Positions 1 to 12,505 of a stretch of DNA of 64,000 nucleotides are shown here, one piece after another. The stretch is from contig NZ_CP010536.1 in NCBI RefSeq assembly GCF_000832305.1, forward strand, positions 2,542,001 through 2,606,000, written 5' to 3'. The notes under the pieces are model-generated. The model ran no database searches. It worked only from the letters and a program-made list of their open reading frames with translations, and had not been told where the DNA came from. Numbering within the stretch: the stretch's first letter is position 1; each line of letters opens with the position of its first letter. The translations under genes and the position numbers were made by a program. Source of the DNA: Cupriavidus basilensis. Its GTDB lineage: Bacteria; Pseudomonadota; Gammaproteobacteria; Burkholderiales; Burkholderiaceae.

Positions 1-1506
1 GGCGTCAAGGGCTTGTCGCCACGCACGCTGCGCGGCCTGTACAACGCCCGCACGGTGATGGACGCGAGCTGGCGCAACGATCCGGTGAACCGCCGCCTGT
101 TCCTCGCCATCGTGCAGGAGCCGCAGGGAATCACCCACGCGCTGCGCCTGATGAACCAGACCAGCGTGCTGGGCCGCTACCTGATCAACTTCCGCCGTAT
201 CGTCGGGCAGATGCAGCACGACCTGTTCCACGTCTACACGGTGGACCAGCACATCCTGATGGTGGTGCGCAACATGCGCCGCTTCGCCATCGTCGAGCAC
301 ACGCACGAGTTCCCCTTCTGCAGCCAGCTGATGGCCACCTTCGACCGCCCCTGGGTGCTGTGGGTGGCGGCGCTGTTCCACGACATCGCCAAGGGCCGCG
401 GCGGCGATCACTCCAAGCTCGGCACGGCGGATGCGCGCCGTTTCTGCAAGCAGCACGGCATTGAGCGCGAAGATGCCGACCTGATCGCCTGGCTGGTCGA
501 GCATCACCTGACCATGAGCCATGTCGCGCAGAAGCAAGACCTGACCGATGCGGACGTGATCCATGCCTTCGCCCGCGTGGTCGGCACCGAGCGCTACATG
601 ACCGCGCTCTACCTGCTGACCGTGGCCGATATCCGCGGCACCAGCCCCAAGGTGTGGAACGCGTGGAAGGGCAAGCTGCTGGAAGACCTCTACCGCATCA
701 CGCTGCGCGTGCTGGGCGGCGCGCGCGTGGACCCGCACTCGCTGTGGGCGCAGCGCCGCGACGACACCATCGCGCAGCTGCGGCTCAAGGCGTTCGACCC
801 GGAACTGGGCAAGCCTTTGTGGTCCCAGCTCGACGTGGCCTTCTTCCTGCGCCACGACGCGCGCGACATCGCCTGGCTCACGCGGCACCTGTACAACAAG
901 GTGGACAGCCCGGTGCCGGTGGTCAAGGCGCGCCTGTCGCCCGCGGGCGAAGGCTTGCAGGTGGCGGTCTACATCAAAGACCAGCCCGACGTGTTCGCGC
1001 GCATCTGCGGCTATTTCGAGCGCAAGAGCTTCTCCATCCAGGAAGCCAAGATCCACACCACGCGCCACGGCTATGCGCTCGATACGTTCCAGGTGACCGA
1101 CCCGGGCATCAGCAGCGACGCCAGCGGCAACTACCGCGACATCATCGCGCTGGTGGAGCACGAGCTGGCCGAGCGCCTGCAGCAGCAAGGCGCGCTGGCG
1201 GAACCCACCCAGGGGCGGCTGTCGCGCCAGTCGCGCAGCTTCCCGATCAAGCCGCGCGTGGACCTGCGCCCCGACGAACGCGGCCAGTACTACCTGCTTT
1301 CCTTGTCGGCCAACGACCGCACCGGCCTGCTGTATGCGATCTCCCGCGTACTGGCCAAACATCGCACCTCGGTGCATACCGCCCGCATCAATACGCTCGG
1401 CGAGCGGGTGGAAGACGTTTTCCTGGTCGATGGCAGCCGCCTCGCCTCGGATAACAAACTGCAGTTACAGCTTGAACAGGACCTGCTGGCGGCGCTGGCC
1501 ATCTAG
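1..1506 (+). CDS. glnD: Bifunctional uridylyltransferase/uridylyl-removing enzyme GlnD, C-terminal part
   Basis: GlnD senses glutamine and adds or removes UMP on PII proteins (GlnB/GlnK), setting nitrogen control. The frame is open from the first base of the window, so the N-terminal nucleotidyltransferase domain lies upstream and only about the last 501 residues are seen. The HD phosphohydrolase domain is clear: an FHDIAKG motif about 125 residues into the visible part, then further conserved acid and histidine residues around EHHLTMS. Two ACT domains follow, one beginning near [19 protein letters not shown] and one near [20 protein letters not shown], matching the glutamine-sensing end of the family. 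The stop at 1504-1506 is 23 bases before rluB on the same strand. The family assignment is secure; the true start is outside the window. Confidence 0.96.
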   Translation, partial: GVKGLSPRTLRGLYNARTVMDASWRNDPVNRRLFLAIVQEPQGITHALRLMNQTSVLGRYLINFRRIVGQMQHDLFHVYTVDQHILMVVRNMRRFAIVEHTHEFPFCSQLMATFDRPWVLWVAALFHDIAKGRGGDHSKLGTADARRFCKQHGIEREDADLIAWLVEHHLTMSHVAQKQDLTDADVIHAFARVVGTERYMTALYLLTVADIRGTSPKVWNAWKGKLLEDLYRITLRVLGGARVDPHSLWAQRRDDTIAQLRLKAFDPELGKPLWSQLDVAFFLRHDARDIAWLTRHLYNKVDSPVPVVKARLSPAGEGLQVAVYIKDQPDVFARICGYFERKSFSIQEAKIHTTRHGYALDTFQVTDPGISSDASGNYRDIIALVEHELAERLQQQGALAEPTQGRLSRQSRSFPIKPRVDLRPDERGQYYLLSLSANDRTGLLYAISRVLAKHRTSVHTARINTLGERVEDVFLVDGSRLASDNKLQLQLEQDLLAALAI

Positions 1507-1529
1507 GCCGGACGCCCCACATAGAAGAT

Positions 1530-3425
1530 ATGACCGATAGCAATTCGCCCAAGCGCAAGACGCTGGGCATCAAGACCGCCGCGCCCGAGGGCAATGCCCG
1601 CAAACCCGCCGCCACCCGGCCGGTGCGGGTGTCCGACCTGAACCGCGGACGCGTGCGCGCCGTGGTCGACGGCATCAAGCAGGCACAGGAACGCGCCGGC
1701 GGCCGCAAGAAGGCAGAAGACGCTGGCCAGCGCCCGCCGCGCGGCCCGCGCCCGGGTGAAGGCCAGGACCGTCCGCGCCGCTTCACCCCGGGCGAAGGCC
1801 AGGATCGGCCCCGCCGCTTCGGCGGCGACAGCAACGACCGCCCGCGCAACTTCGGCGCCGGCGAAGGCCAGGACCGTCCGCGCCGCTTCAACCCGGGCGA
1901 GGGCCAGGACCGTCCGCGCCGCTTCACCCCGGGCGAAGGCCAGGATCGGCCCCGCCGCTTCGGCGGCGACAGCAACGACCGCCCGCGCAACTTCGGCTCC
2001 GGCGAAGGCCAGGACCGTCCGCGCCGCTTCACCCCGGGCGAAGGCCAGGATCGGCCCCGCCGCTTCGGCGGCGACAGCAACGACCGGCCGCGCAACTTCG
2101 GCGCCGGTGAGGGCCAGGACCGTCCGCGCCGTTTCACCCCGGGCGAAGGCCAGGATCGGCCCCGCCGCTTCGGCGGCGACAGCAACGACCGGCCGCGCAA
2201 CTTCGGCGCCGGTGAGGGCCAGGACCGTCCGCGCCGTTTCACCCCGGGTGAAGGCCAGGATCGGCCCCGCCGCTTTGCTGGCGAAGGCAATGACCGCCCG
2301 CGTCGTTTCGCCCCAGGCGAAGGCCAGGACCGTCCGCGTCGTTTCGGCCCAGGCGAAGGCCAGGACCGTCCCCGCCGCTTCGCCGGTGAAGGCAATGATC
2401 GCCCGCGCAATTTCGGCCCAGGCGACGGCAACGATCGTCCGCGCCGCTTCACCCCGGGTGAAGGCCAGGACCGTCCGCGCCGTTTTGCTGGCGAGGGCGA
2501 CGACCGCCCTCGCCGTCCCGCTCACGGTGGCGACAATGACCGTGCGCGCCGCGCCGGCGATGCCGGCCAGCGTGACTACCAGGGCGCCCGTGCAGAACGT
2601 ACGGAACGTACGGAACGTGCCGCACCCGTACAGAACGCGCCCCAGCCCAGCTCCGATGGCCTGGTGCGCCTGTCCAAGCGGATGTCGGAGCTCGGCCTGT
2701 GCTCGCGCCGCGAAGCCGATGAATGGATTCCGCGCGGCTGGGTACTGGTCGACGGCCAGCCCGTCACCGAACTGGGCTCGCGCATCAGCCCGGACGCCAA
2801 TATCGAGATCCACCAGGCTGCACGCTCCGAGCAAGGCGAACGCGTGACCGTGCTGCTGCACAAACCGGTCGGTTATGTGTCGGGCCAGGCCGAAGATGGC
2901 TACGAGCCCGCCGCCGTGCTGTTCGCGCCGGAAAACCAGTGGGAGCTGGACCCCACCCGCAAGCGTTTTGCCCCGTGGCAGCGCAAGAGCCTGGCACCTG
3001 CCGGCCGGCTCGACATCGACTCCACCGGCCTGCTGGTGCTGACCCAGGACGGCCGCGTCGCGCGCCACCTGATCGGCGAGGATTCGACCGTCGAGAAGGA
3101 ATACCTGGTGCGGGTAAGCTGGGATTCGCCGGAAGGCCTGGTCGAGCGCGACATCTCGCACGTGTTCCCGGTGGAACTGATCGAGAAGCTGCGCCACGGC
3201 CTGTCGCTGGATGGCGAAGCGCTCAAGCCGGCCAAGGTGAGCTGGCAGAACGAGGAGCAATTGCGCTTCGTCCTGCGCGAAGGCAAGAAGCGTCAGATCC
3301 GCCGCATGTGCGAGCAGGTTGGCCTGCGGGTCGTGGGCCTGAAGCGCGTGCGCATGGGCCGCATCGTGCTGGGCGACCTGCCGGTGGGCCAGTGGCGCTT
3401 CCTCGGTGCCTTCGAGAAGTTCTGA
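1530..3425 (+). CDS. rluB: 23S rRNA pseudouridine synthase RluB with a long repetitive N-terminal tail
   Basis: RluB converts U2605 of 23S rRNA to pseudouridine. The protein is 631 residues, more than twice a typical bacterial RluB. Residues 1-75 are basic; residues 76 to about 343 are 11-12 residue repeats of the type GEGQDRPRRFTP; the enzyme starts near residue 374. There it has an S4 RNA-binding domain (RLSKRMSELGLCSRREADEW) and a RsuA/RluB/E/F catalytic domain with the motif GRLDIDSTGLLVLTQDG holding the catalytic Asp, then the KKRQIRRMCE block. The ATG at 1530 starts 24 bases after glnD. The tail should be disordered, positively charged and rich in Arg-Phe, so it may bind RNA or ribosome precursors; that role is inferred. 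Similar tails are known in this bacterial family. Confidence 0.95.
   Translation: MTDSNSPKRKTLGIKTAAPEGNARKPAATRPVRVSDLNRGRVRAVVDGIKQAQERAGGRKKAEDAGQRPPRGPRPGEGQDRPRRFTPGEGQDRPRRFGGDSNDRPRNFGAGEGQDRPRRFNPGEGQDRPRRFTPGEGQDRPRRFGGDSNDRPRNFGSGEGQDRPRRFTPGEGQDRPRRFGGDSNDRPRNFGAGEGQDRPRRFTPGEGQDRPRRFGGDSNDRPRNFGAGEGQDRPRRFTPGEGQDRPRRFAGEGNDRPRRFAPGEGQDRPRRFGPGEGQDRPRRFAGEGNDRPRNFGPGDGNDRPRRFTPGEGQDRPRRFAGEGDDRPRRPAHGGDNDRARRAGDAGQRDYQGARAERTERTERAAPVQNAPQPSSDGLVRLSKRMSELGLCSRREADEWIPRGWVLVDGQPVTELGSRISPDANIEIHQAARSEQGERVTVLLHKPVGYVSGQAEDGYEPAAVLFAPENQWELDPTRKRFAPWQRKSLAPAGRLDIDSTGLLVLTQDGRVARHLIGEDSTVEKEYLVRVSWDSPEGLVERDISHVFPVELIEKLRHGLSLDGEALKPAKVSWQNEEQLRFVLREGKKRQIRRMCEQVGLRVVGLKRVRMGRIVLGDLPVGQWRFLGAFEKF
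1755..2558 (+). repeat. Coding tandem repeats in rluB (23 units of 33-36 bp)
   Basis: Twenty-three in-frame units of 11 or 12 codons encode variants of G-E-G-Q-D-R-P-R-R-F-x-x. A higher-order block of 105 bp (12+11+12 codons; GEGQDRPRRFTP, GEGQDRPRRFG, GDSNDRPRNFGA) appears four times at 1755-1859, 1896-2000, 2001-2105 and 2106-2210, with only a few base differences. The blocks near 2106-2210 match their neighbours best, which points to recent unequal exchange or slippage. All units keep the frame. Confidence 0.95.
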
Positions 3426-3605
3426 GCGCCGGGCCGAAAAGCAAGCTGGCGGCCGGCGCCACGCGCCGCGCCATCGCCAGGCACGCGGCACTCGACACGC
3501 TGGCACCGCTTGCACGGTCTGGCCGCCGGGACAAACCCAGCGGCCTCGCATGGCCAATGCCTCAATCCATGCCGCAAGCGGGCGCCCTGCCCTGCGCCAA
3601 TCGCT
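3426..3605. other. Convergent intergenic region without a recognised feature
   Basis: This 180-base stretch lies between the stop of rluB and the stop of the facing lipoprotein gene. It is GC-rich with short self-complementary GC runs but no stem followed by a T-run, so no intrinsic terminator could be named. Confidence 0.5.
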
Positions 3606-4760
3606 TCACAGCTGTGGTGCACGGCAAGCCGCGCCGTGCGCATTGACCATCTCCGGCAGCCCGAACACTGCCTTGGCGCCGCATTGCGAGCCAAGCATCC
3701 GGTGCTGGTCGTGCCCGACGCCAACCACCTCGAACGCCTGGTGGCGCACCGGCGGGTGCTGGCTACCCATCATCGGCGCAGCAAGAAACTGCGTGTAGCG
3801 CAGGTAGCCACGCGCGCGCTCCAGCCGGGTCGGCCCTTCGGCCTCGGCGCCGCAGGCCTTGTCGAGCACGCGGTGGTTGGGGTCGTTATCTTCCGAGCCC
3901 ACGAGGTAGGTCACCTGGCGCTGGAGATAGCGGCGGAACAGCACATCGCCGGTCGCGCCGCGCGCATAGGGGACCATGTCGCGCATACCGTAGCGGTATT
4001 TATCATAGTCCGCACAAATGGCCGTGTCATAGGGCGCAAAGCCTTTGCCGCGTGGGCGCTCCGGCGTGAAATACAGATACGACGAAGGATTCGCCACCAC
4101 GTAGCGCAGATCGATGCCGCCCGCGCGAATACGCTCGTCGACGTTGTTCAGCACCACATAGCGATGCACCAGCTGCGCGCCTCCCGAGTGGCCGGCCACC
4201 GTCACGCGGGTCACTGCGGGAAAACGGGCCTTGTTGGTCACCATGCCGACGAGGTCATCCAGCACCTGCAGCGAGCTGACCGAAAACGGTGGGTTGACCG
4301 CATCCTCCCCGCTCATCCAGCCCTGCACGCTCCATATCGGCATGCCGTCGAAATGCTTGCCCTTGGCCGCATCCGGCGTGCCGGGGAAGTTCGGCGCGAT
4401 GAGCAGCACCTCGTCGGGATTGCGCCCGGTTTGCTTGAGCAGCGCCGCGCCGGCCGCGAAGTAGTCGTCGCCGTTACGCTGCAGCCCGTGCTGGACGAAG
4501 ATCACCTCGCGGATGCCGCGCAGGTCTGCGTCCAGCGGATGGTTGGCGTAGACCGGAAAATCGTAGGCCCCAGCACCCGTGCCAAGCCTGACCCGCTGCC
4601 ATTGGGGCGCGGCAGCTTGCGGCGCCGTGCCGGGCGCCGGTGCGGCCTGCTTCGCGCTCGCGGCACTGTCCGCGCCTGGGGCGGCGCAGCCAAACTGGGC
4701 CGCCGCGGCTAGCGCAATCAGTGCGATCGATGCGCAACGCGCAAGGCGAAGTGTCTGCAT
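3606..4760 (-). CDS. Lipoprotein of the alpha/beta-hydrolase fold
   Basis: The 384-residue protein starts with a short basic segment, a hydrophobic stretch and a lipobox-like FGC with Cys25 as the likely lipidated residue, so it is probably anchored to a membrane facing the periplasm. An Ala/Pro-rich linker (about 26-52) leads into a hydrolase domain: the segment REVIFVQHG resembles strand 3 and the oxyanion region, AGHSGG carries the predicted nucleophile Ser192, and GVGHDQHRM near the end supplies the likely catalytic His. The fold is well supported; the substrate is not. The gene lies 122 bases downstream of def on the same strand and could be read with it. Start ATG at 4758-4760 is chosen because it gives the complete signal sequence. 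Confidence 0.8.
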   Translation of the reverse strand: MQTLRLARCASIALIALAAAAQFGCAAPGADSAASAKQAAPAPGTAPQAAAPQWQRVRLGTGAGAYDFPVYANHPLDADLRGIREVIFVQHGLQRNGDDYFAAGAALLKQTGRNPDEVLLIAPNFPGTPDAAKGKHFDGMPIWSVQGWMSGEDAVNPPFSVSSLQVLDDLVGMVTNKARFPAVTRVTVAGHSGGAQLVHRYVVLNNVDERIRAGGIDLRYVVANPSSYLYFTPERPRGKGFAPYDTAICADYDKYRYGMRDMVPYARGATGDVLFRRYLQRQVTYLVGSEDNDPNHRVLDKACGAEAEGPTRLERARGYLRYTQFLAAPMMGSQHPPVRHQAFEVVGVGHDQHRMLGSQCGAKAVFGLPEMVNAHGAACRAPQL

Positions 4761-4882
4761 ATCCTGTCTCCCGGTGCTCGATGCGGCGCGCGCGCCCGTG
4801 TTTTCGTTCGTAAAGCCGTACCCTGCGCGTGGGTGCGCAAGTCGAGCGCATGCATCAGTCGTCGCCGGCCAGTCGTCGCGGG

Positions 4883-7566
<2,684 letters not shown>

Positions 7567-7582
7567 TTATCGTCGATGCCGA

Positions 7583-7606
7583 ACTGGCGTACTGGCGTAC
7601 TGGCGT
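7583..7606. repeat. Three perfect tandem copies of an 8-bp unit between zipA and ligA
   Basis: ACTGGCGT occurs three times without interruption at 7583-7590, 7591-7598 and 7599-7606, just after the zipA stop codon and about 45 bases before the ligA start. It is a simple-sequence repeat that could vary in copy number. Confidence 0.9.
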
Positions 7607-7607
7607 G

Positions 7608-8993
7608 TCAGAGACTGAACAAACGTAGCGTCACCGGCGAGCCCGCGGGCATGCCGCGGGCTTCCAGCTTGTCGTAGAGTGTTTGAAGCTGGCCGAAGAT
7701 GGCGACGAAGGACGATTCGCTCAACGGCCGCATATTGTCGTCGACCAGTTGCGCGCCCATGCGTTGCGCCAGGCTGTAGCCGTACTCGCACACGGTCTTG
7801 AACGGCTTGGTCGCTTGCGCCGCGGACGGCACATCGAGCAGCAGCGTGATCTGGCGGCCGGCCTTGGCCGTGAGGTCATCGCGCAGGAAGTTGGTATCGC
7901 CGAACTGCAGCGTGAACAGCGCCCGCTGCACGCCCTCGGCGTTGGCCTGATAGCGCGTGAAGCGAGTGCCGTCGCGCGACAGGACCAGCCCGTCCTGGGT
8001 CGCCACCGTCTGCACATAGGCGGCGGACCACGGCGCGCCGTCGGAGATCACGTTCACGCCAAGCTGCACATCGCAACTGGCGGCAAACGCATCGAGCTCG
8101 CGGCCGTTGGCGACCGTCTCGGTCATGTCGGGCAGTTCGGCCGAGGCGTCTAGCGCTTCGGCCAGCGCTTCCACCGCATTGACGAACTCCGAAAACTCGA
8201 GCGCGTTGAGCGCCCCGCCGCGGTTGGCAAGCTGCACCGCTACCTGCAGGTCCTCGTACTGATGGCCGGCGGTGACCGGCTCCCAGGCATTGGCTTCGCT
8301 GCGCAGACCTTCGATGTGCACCTGCTTGGTTCCCGCACGGCGCAGGCGGCCGGTGAGCGGCAGGATGCGATCGCCCGAGCTCTTGCGCTCCAGGCGCAGC
8401 GGCACGATGCAGTCGATCAGCGGATCGATGACAGCCGGCGTGGGCTGGCCATCGAGCGCAACGGGCTCTGGCTGCGCCGCTTGGGCAGGCGCGGCATCTT
8501 GCCTGGGCTTTGTCGGTTCGGTGCGTTCCACTTGTTCCGCGTGTTCTGCATCTTCCGCATGTTCTTCGTGGTCCGCGGCGTCATACGATTCGGCGAGCCC
8601 GGCAGACCCAGCCTCCTCGGCATGCGCGGGCTTGCCGGCAGCCGCATGGGCCGAGGACGGCGCCGCGGCGATGGCCACTTCATCTGCCAGGGCTTCGTCG
8701 GCGTCGGCCGAGCTCGCGGCCATGCCAGCCGCCACGGCGGCGGCGTCCAGCGGCGAAGCCGACAACGTGGGCTCGCGCCGCTCGAGCTGATGCTCGGGCA
8801 ATGGCTCGTGCAGCCTGGCGCTGACTTCCGGCTTGACCACCGGGCTTACCACCGGCTCGCGCATCGGCGGCAGGTCGTCTTCGGGCTGCAGGGCGCGCGG
8901 GCGGCGCGCCTTGCGGATCTGCCACTGGTTGTAGGCGACTACCAGCAGCAACAGGACAATGCCTGCAACGATCAGGGCGGTCTGGAGCGTCAT
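7608..8993 (-). CDS. zipA: Cell division protein ZipA-like (FtsZ-binding C-terminal domain)
   Basis: ZipA anchors the FtsZ ring to the inner membrane. The 461-residue protein has one N-terminal membrane segment (residues 5-22, ALIVAGIVLLLLVVAYNQW) followed by basic residues, a long acidic Ala/Glu-rich linker (about 40-190) and a C-terminal domain of about 250 residues starting near DPLIDCIVPLRLE that fits the ZipA C-terminal FtsZ-binding domain. The linker is unusually long and low in complexity, as in other Burkholderiales. Its start codon overlaps the smc stop (ATGA at 8990-8993), indicating coupled translation. Confidence 0.9.
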   Translation of the reverse strand: MTLQTALIVAGIVLLLLVVAYNQWQIRKARRPRALQPEDDLPPMREPVVSPVVKPEVSARLHEPLPEHQLERREPTLSASPLDAAAVAAGMAASSADADEALADEVAIAAAPSSAHAAAGKPAHAEEAGSAGLAESYDAADHEEHAEDAEHAEQVERTEPTKPRQDAAPAQAAQPEPVALDGQPTPAVIDPLIDCIVPLRLERKSSGDRILPLTGRLRRAGTKQVHIEGLRSEANAWEPVTAGHQYEDLQVAVQLANRGGALNALEFSEFVNAVEALAEALDASAELPDMTETVANGRELDAFAASCDVQLGVNVISDGAPWSAAYVQTVATQDGLVLSRDGTRFTRYQANAEGVQRALFTLQFGDTNFLRDDLTAKAGRQITLLLDVPSAAQATKPFKTVCEYGYSLAQRMGAQLVDDNMRPLSESSFVAIFGQLQTLYDKLEARGMPAGSPVTLRLFSL

Positions 8994-11900
8994 GCTGCCT
9001 CCGCCATCGAGAGCGCTGCGTCCATATCCACGGCGACGATACGCGATACACCTTGCTCTTGCATCGTCACGCCAATCAACTGGTGTGCCATTTCCATTGC
9101 GATTTTATTGTGGGAAATGAAGACGAACTGGGTCTTGTCCGACATGCGCGCCACCATATTGGCGTAGCGCTCCGTATTGGCATCGTCCAGCGGTGCGTCC
9201 ACCTCGTCGAGCAGGCAGAACGGCGCCGGGTTGAGCTGGAACATGGCGAACACCAGCGCGATGGCCGTCAGGGCCTTCTCACCGCCCGACAGCAGGTGGA
9301 TGGTGGAGTTCTTCTTGCCCGGCGGCTGCGCCATCACCTGCACGCCGGCGTCGAGGATTTCGTCGCCGGTCATGATCAGCTTGGCTTGCCCGCCACCGAA
9401 CAGCGACGGGAACAGCTCGCCGAAGTGATGGTTGACCTGGTCGAAGGTCCCTTGCAGCATCGCGCGGGTTTCCTGGTCGATCTTGTGGATCGCGTCTTCC
9501 AGCGTGGTGATGGCGTCGATCAGGTCGGCCGACTGCGCATCGAGGAAGGTCTTGCGCTCGCGCGCCGCCGCCAGTTCGTCCAGCGCGGCCATGTTCACCG
9601 GCCCGAGCGCGTTGATGGCGTTGTTCAGGCGGGTGACCTCGCCCTGCAGGTAGGAGGGCTTGAGATCGGGCGTGAGCTTCTCGGCCAGCGCGGCCTCGTC
9701 CACCTCGGCGGTCGTGAGTTGCTCGCTGAACTGCTCCTGGTTCAGGCGCGCGGCCTGTTCCTTCAACTGGTACTCGGTGATGCGGTCGCGCAGCGGCTGC
9801 AGGCTGCGCTCGGCGGCCAGGCGCTGGTCGTCGTACTGGCGCAGCTGCGCCGACAGCGCGTCCAGCTCGGTGCGGGCGAGCTGGAGTTTTTCTTCCTTCT
9901 CGGCACGGCGCTCCAGCGCATCCTGCAGGCCGGTGTGGGCGGTCTGCTCATTGATGGTTTCCAGCTCGACGCGAGCATCTTCCAGCGACTGGGCAAGACG
10001 CTCCGACTGGTCGCCCGCGGTCTGGATATTGCGGCGCAGCTCGTCGATGCGGTTAGCCAGGTTGCGCTCAGCGAACAGCGCTTCCTGCGCCGCGCGCTCG
10101 AAGTCGCGCAGCTGGTGCCGCGCCGACGACAGCTTGCTGTCCAGCGCCTCGAAGGCCATCTGGTGGTCTTCGTGCGTGGACTGCATCTGCGCCAGCGCGG
10201 CGTCGTGCTGCTCGAAGCTGGCTTCGGACTCGGCGCGGATGGCGCGCTGCTCTTCGATCTGCGCGGCGATTTCGGCCAGTTCCTCACGGATCTGGCCGCT
10301 GCGCGCGGCGTAGCGCTCCATGGCCTGCGACAGCTTGAGCACATCCATCTGCAGCGCGTGCACGCGGCGTGTGGCCTGCTCGCTGCGTCCGCGGGCCTCG
10401 GTGAGCGCGGCGCTGGCCTGGGTGTAGGCCGCTTCGGCGCGGACCGCCTGGCTCTTGGCTTCGTCGGACAGCAGCAGCTGGGCGCGCGCCTGCTTCTGCA
10501 GGTTTTCGATTTCCTGCTCGCGGGCCAGCATGCCGGCCTGCTCGGAATCGGCCGCATAGAGGTGGACCGAGCTACGGCCCACCAGGTGGCCCTCGGCCAC
10601 GACGAACGACGCGCCTTCCGGCAGCGTGGCGCGCTGGGCCAGCGCCGACGCCATATCGGTGGCGGTGTAGATATCGGCCAGCCAGTCCTGCATCACGGCC
10701 CGGATGCCCGGCTCGGTGATCTGCACCAGCGCCATCAGCGCACGCATGCCGGCGGGGGTTTCCTGCGGGCGCGCGGCCGGCGGCGGCGAGTAGAAGGCCA
10801 GCTTGGCGGGCGGCGCGTCGGACAGGAAGGACTTGATCCAGTCCAGGTTGGAGACTTCGAGCGCGCCGAGCTTTTCGCGCAGCACGGATTCCAGCGCGCT
10901 TTCCCAGCCCGGCTCGATATGGAGCTTCTTCCACAGGCGCGGCAGCTCGGCCAGGCCGTGCTTGGCCAGCCAGGGCTGCACCTTGCCTTCGGTCTGCACA
11001 TTTTCCTGCAACTGCTTGAGCGCGGCCAGGCGCGCTTCCAGCGATCCGATCGCGGCGGCCTCGCGCTGCACGCGTTCCTGCGCGCTGCGGCGCTCGCCGT
11101 CCAGGCGCGGCACGCTGTCGGCGGAGTCAGCCAGGATGGCCTGCGCTTCTTCCAGCACGGCTTCCTGCTCGGCCAGCTCGGCGCGTTGCTCTTCCAGGCG
11201 GGTTTCATCGGGGCGGTCCAGCCCCTTTTCTTCGCCGGACAAGCGCTCGCGGCGCTGCTCGAGCTGCTGCAGCATCTGGTCGGCGCTGCGCTGCTGCGCG
11301 GCCTCCAGCTTGAGCGCCTGCTCGGCCTGCATGATGCTGGCGCGCTGCTCGTTGGACAGCACCTGGGCATCGCGCCACTGGGCTTCCAGCGTGGGCAGCT
11401 CATCGGTCTTGTGCGCGACGGCCTCCTGGGCTTCGATGGTGCGGCCTTCGGCCACCGCCAGCTCTTCTTCAGCCTGCGCCAGGGCATCGGTAGCCTGCTC
11501 GGCCTTGCCCTGCCACTGCTCGCGCTGCGCCGTCAGTGCGGCGATCTGTGCCTGCACGCGGTTGCGCGACTCCACCACATAGCGGATCTCGGCCTCGAGC
11601 TTGCTGACCTCGGCATTGGCTTCGTACAGGCCGCCCTGCGCGGTGTGCATATTGTCCGAGGCGGCGTAATGCGCGGCGCGCATGGTCTCGAGCTCGGCCT
11701 CGACGTGGCGCAGTTGCGCGGTTTGCGCTTCCAGGTCGATCTGTGCCTGCTCGATGGCGCGCGTGTTGCGCTCCTGCTCGGCCTGGGCCTCGCGCTTGCG
11801 CAGCAGCCACAGCAGGTGCTGCTTTTCCTCGCCGTCGGACTGCAAGGTCTTGAAGCGCTGGGCCACTTCGGCCTGCCCTTCGAGCTTGTCCAGGTTGGTG

Positions 11901-12505
11901 CCGAGCTCGCGCAGGATGTCTTCCACGCGGGTCAGGTTCTCGCGCGTGTCGGACAGGCGGTTCTCGGTTTCGCGGCGGCGTTCCTTGTACTTGGACACCC
12001 CTGCGGCTTCTTCCAGGAAGATCCGCATGTCATCGGGCTTGGCCTCGATGATGCGCGAGATCATGCCCTGCCCGATGATGGCGTAGGCGCGCGGCCCCAG
12101 GCCGGTGCCCAGGAAGATGTCCTGGATATCGCGGCGGCGCACGGCCTGGTTGTTGATGTAGTAGGAGGACGTGCCGTCGCGGGTCAGCACCCGCTTGACG
12201 GCGATCTCCGCATATTGGCTCCATTGCCCGCCGGCGCGCCCCTCAGGGTTGTCGAACACCAGTTCGACGCTGGCGCGGCCAGCCTGTTTGCGCGCGGTGG
12301 AGCCATTGAAGATCACGTCCTGCATGGACTCGCCGCGCAGCTCGGAGGCGCGCGACTCGCCCAGCACCCAGCGCACCGCATCGATGATGTTCGATTTGCC
12401 GCAGCCGTTGGGACCGACGATGCCGACCAGTTGGCCAGGCACTTGAAAATTGGTGGGATCGACGAAGGACTTGAAGCCCGCCAGCTTGATCGAGGACAGT
12501 CGCAC
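8990..12505 (-). CDS. smc: Chromosome segregation ATPase SMC
   Basis: SMC forms the ring of the bacterial condensin with ScpA/ScpB. The protein has the Walker A motif GPNGCGKSN near residues 31-39, a Q-loop region, long coiled-coil arms broken by a hinge around residues 510-680, and at the C-terminus the ABC signature LLSGGEKALTAIAL with Walker B FCLLDEVDAPLDD. The start taken is GTG at 12503-12505, which gives MRLSSIKLAGFKSF, the normal beginning of the family and 1171 residues; an in-frame TTG at 12557-12559 would add 18 residues with no family resemblance. No strong ribosome-binding site is visible for either. It heads the smc-zipA-ligA-def series. Confidence 0.95.
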   Translation of the reverse strand: MRLSSIKLAGFKSFVDPTNFQVPGQLVGIVGPNGCGKSNIIDAVRWVLGESRASELRGESMQDVIFNGSTARKQAGRASVELVFDNPEGRAGGQWSQYAEIAVKRVLTRDGTSSYYINNQAVRRRDIQDIFLGTGLGPRAYAIIGQGMISRIIEAKPDDMRIFLEEAAGVSKYKERRRETENRLSDTRENLTRVEDILRELGTNLDKLEGQAEVAQRFKTLQSDGEEKQHLLWLLRKREAQAEQERNTRAIEQAQIDLEAQTAQLRHVEAELETMRAAHYAASDNMHTAQGGLYEANAEVSKLEAEIRYVVESRNRVQAQIAALTAQREQWQGKAEQATDALAQAEEELAVAEGRTIEAQEAVAHKTDELPTLEAQWRDAQVLSNEQRASIMQAEQALKLEAAQQRSADQMLQQLEQRRERLSGEEKGLDRPDETRLEEQRAELAEQEAVLEEAQAILADSADSVPRLDGERRSAQERVQREAAAIGSLEARLAALKQLQENVQTEGKVQPWLAKHGLAELPRLWKKLHIEPGWESALESVLREKLGALEVSNLDWIKSFLSDAPPAKLAFYSPPPAARPQETPAGMRALMALVQITEPGIRAVMQDWLADIYTATDMASALAQRATLPEGASFVVAEGHLVGRSSVHLYAADSEQAGMLAREQEIENLQKQARAQLLLSDEAKSQAVRAEAAYTQASAALTEARGRSEQATRRVHALQMDVLKLSQAMERYAARSGQIREELAEIAAQIEEQRAIRAESEASFEQHDAALAQMQSTHEDHQMAFEALDSKLSSARHQLRDFERAAQEALFAERNLANRIDELRRNIQTAGDQSERLAQSLEDARVELETINEQTAHTGLQDALERRAEKEEKLQLARTELDALSAQLRQYDDQRLAAERSLQPLRDRITEYQLKEQAARLNQEQFSEQLTTAEVDEAALAEKLTPDLKPSYLQGEVTRLNNAINALGPVNMAALDELAAARERKTFLDAQSADLIDAITTLEDAIHKIDQETRAMLQGTFDQVNHHFGELFPSLFGGGQAKLIMTGDEILDAGVQVMAQPPGKKNSTIHLLSGGEKALTAIALVFAMFQLNPAPFCLLDEVDAPLDDANTERYANMVARMSDKTQFVFISHNKIAMEMAHQLIGVTMQEQGVSRIVAVDMDAALSMAEAA

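Noticed and set aside
1755..2558. Regularly spaced repeats as a CRISPR array
   Set aside because: Units are contiguous and in a reading frame, without unique spacers.
1388..3557. Long minus-strand and alternate plus-strand open frames over rluB (up to 684 codons) with repetitive translations
   Set aside because: They are created by the GC-rich in-frame repeats of rluB; the real frame has the S4 and pseudouridine synthase domains, and the others match nothing.
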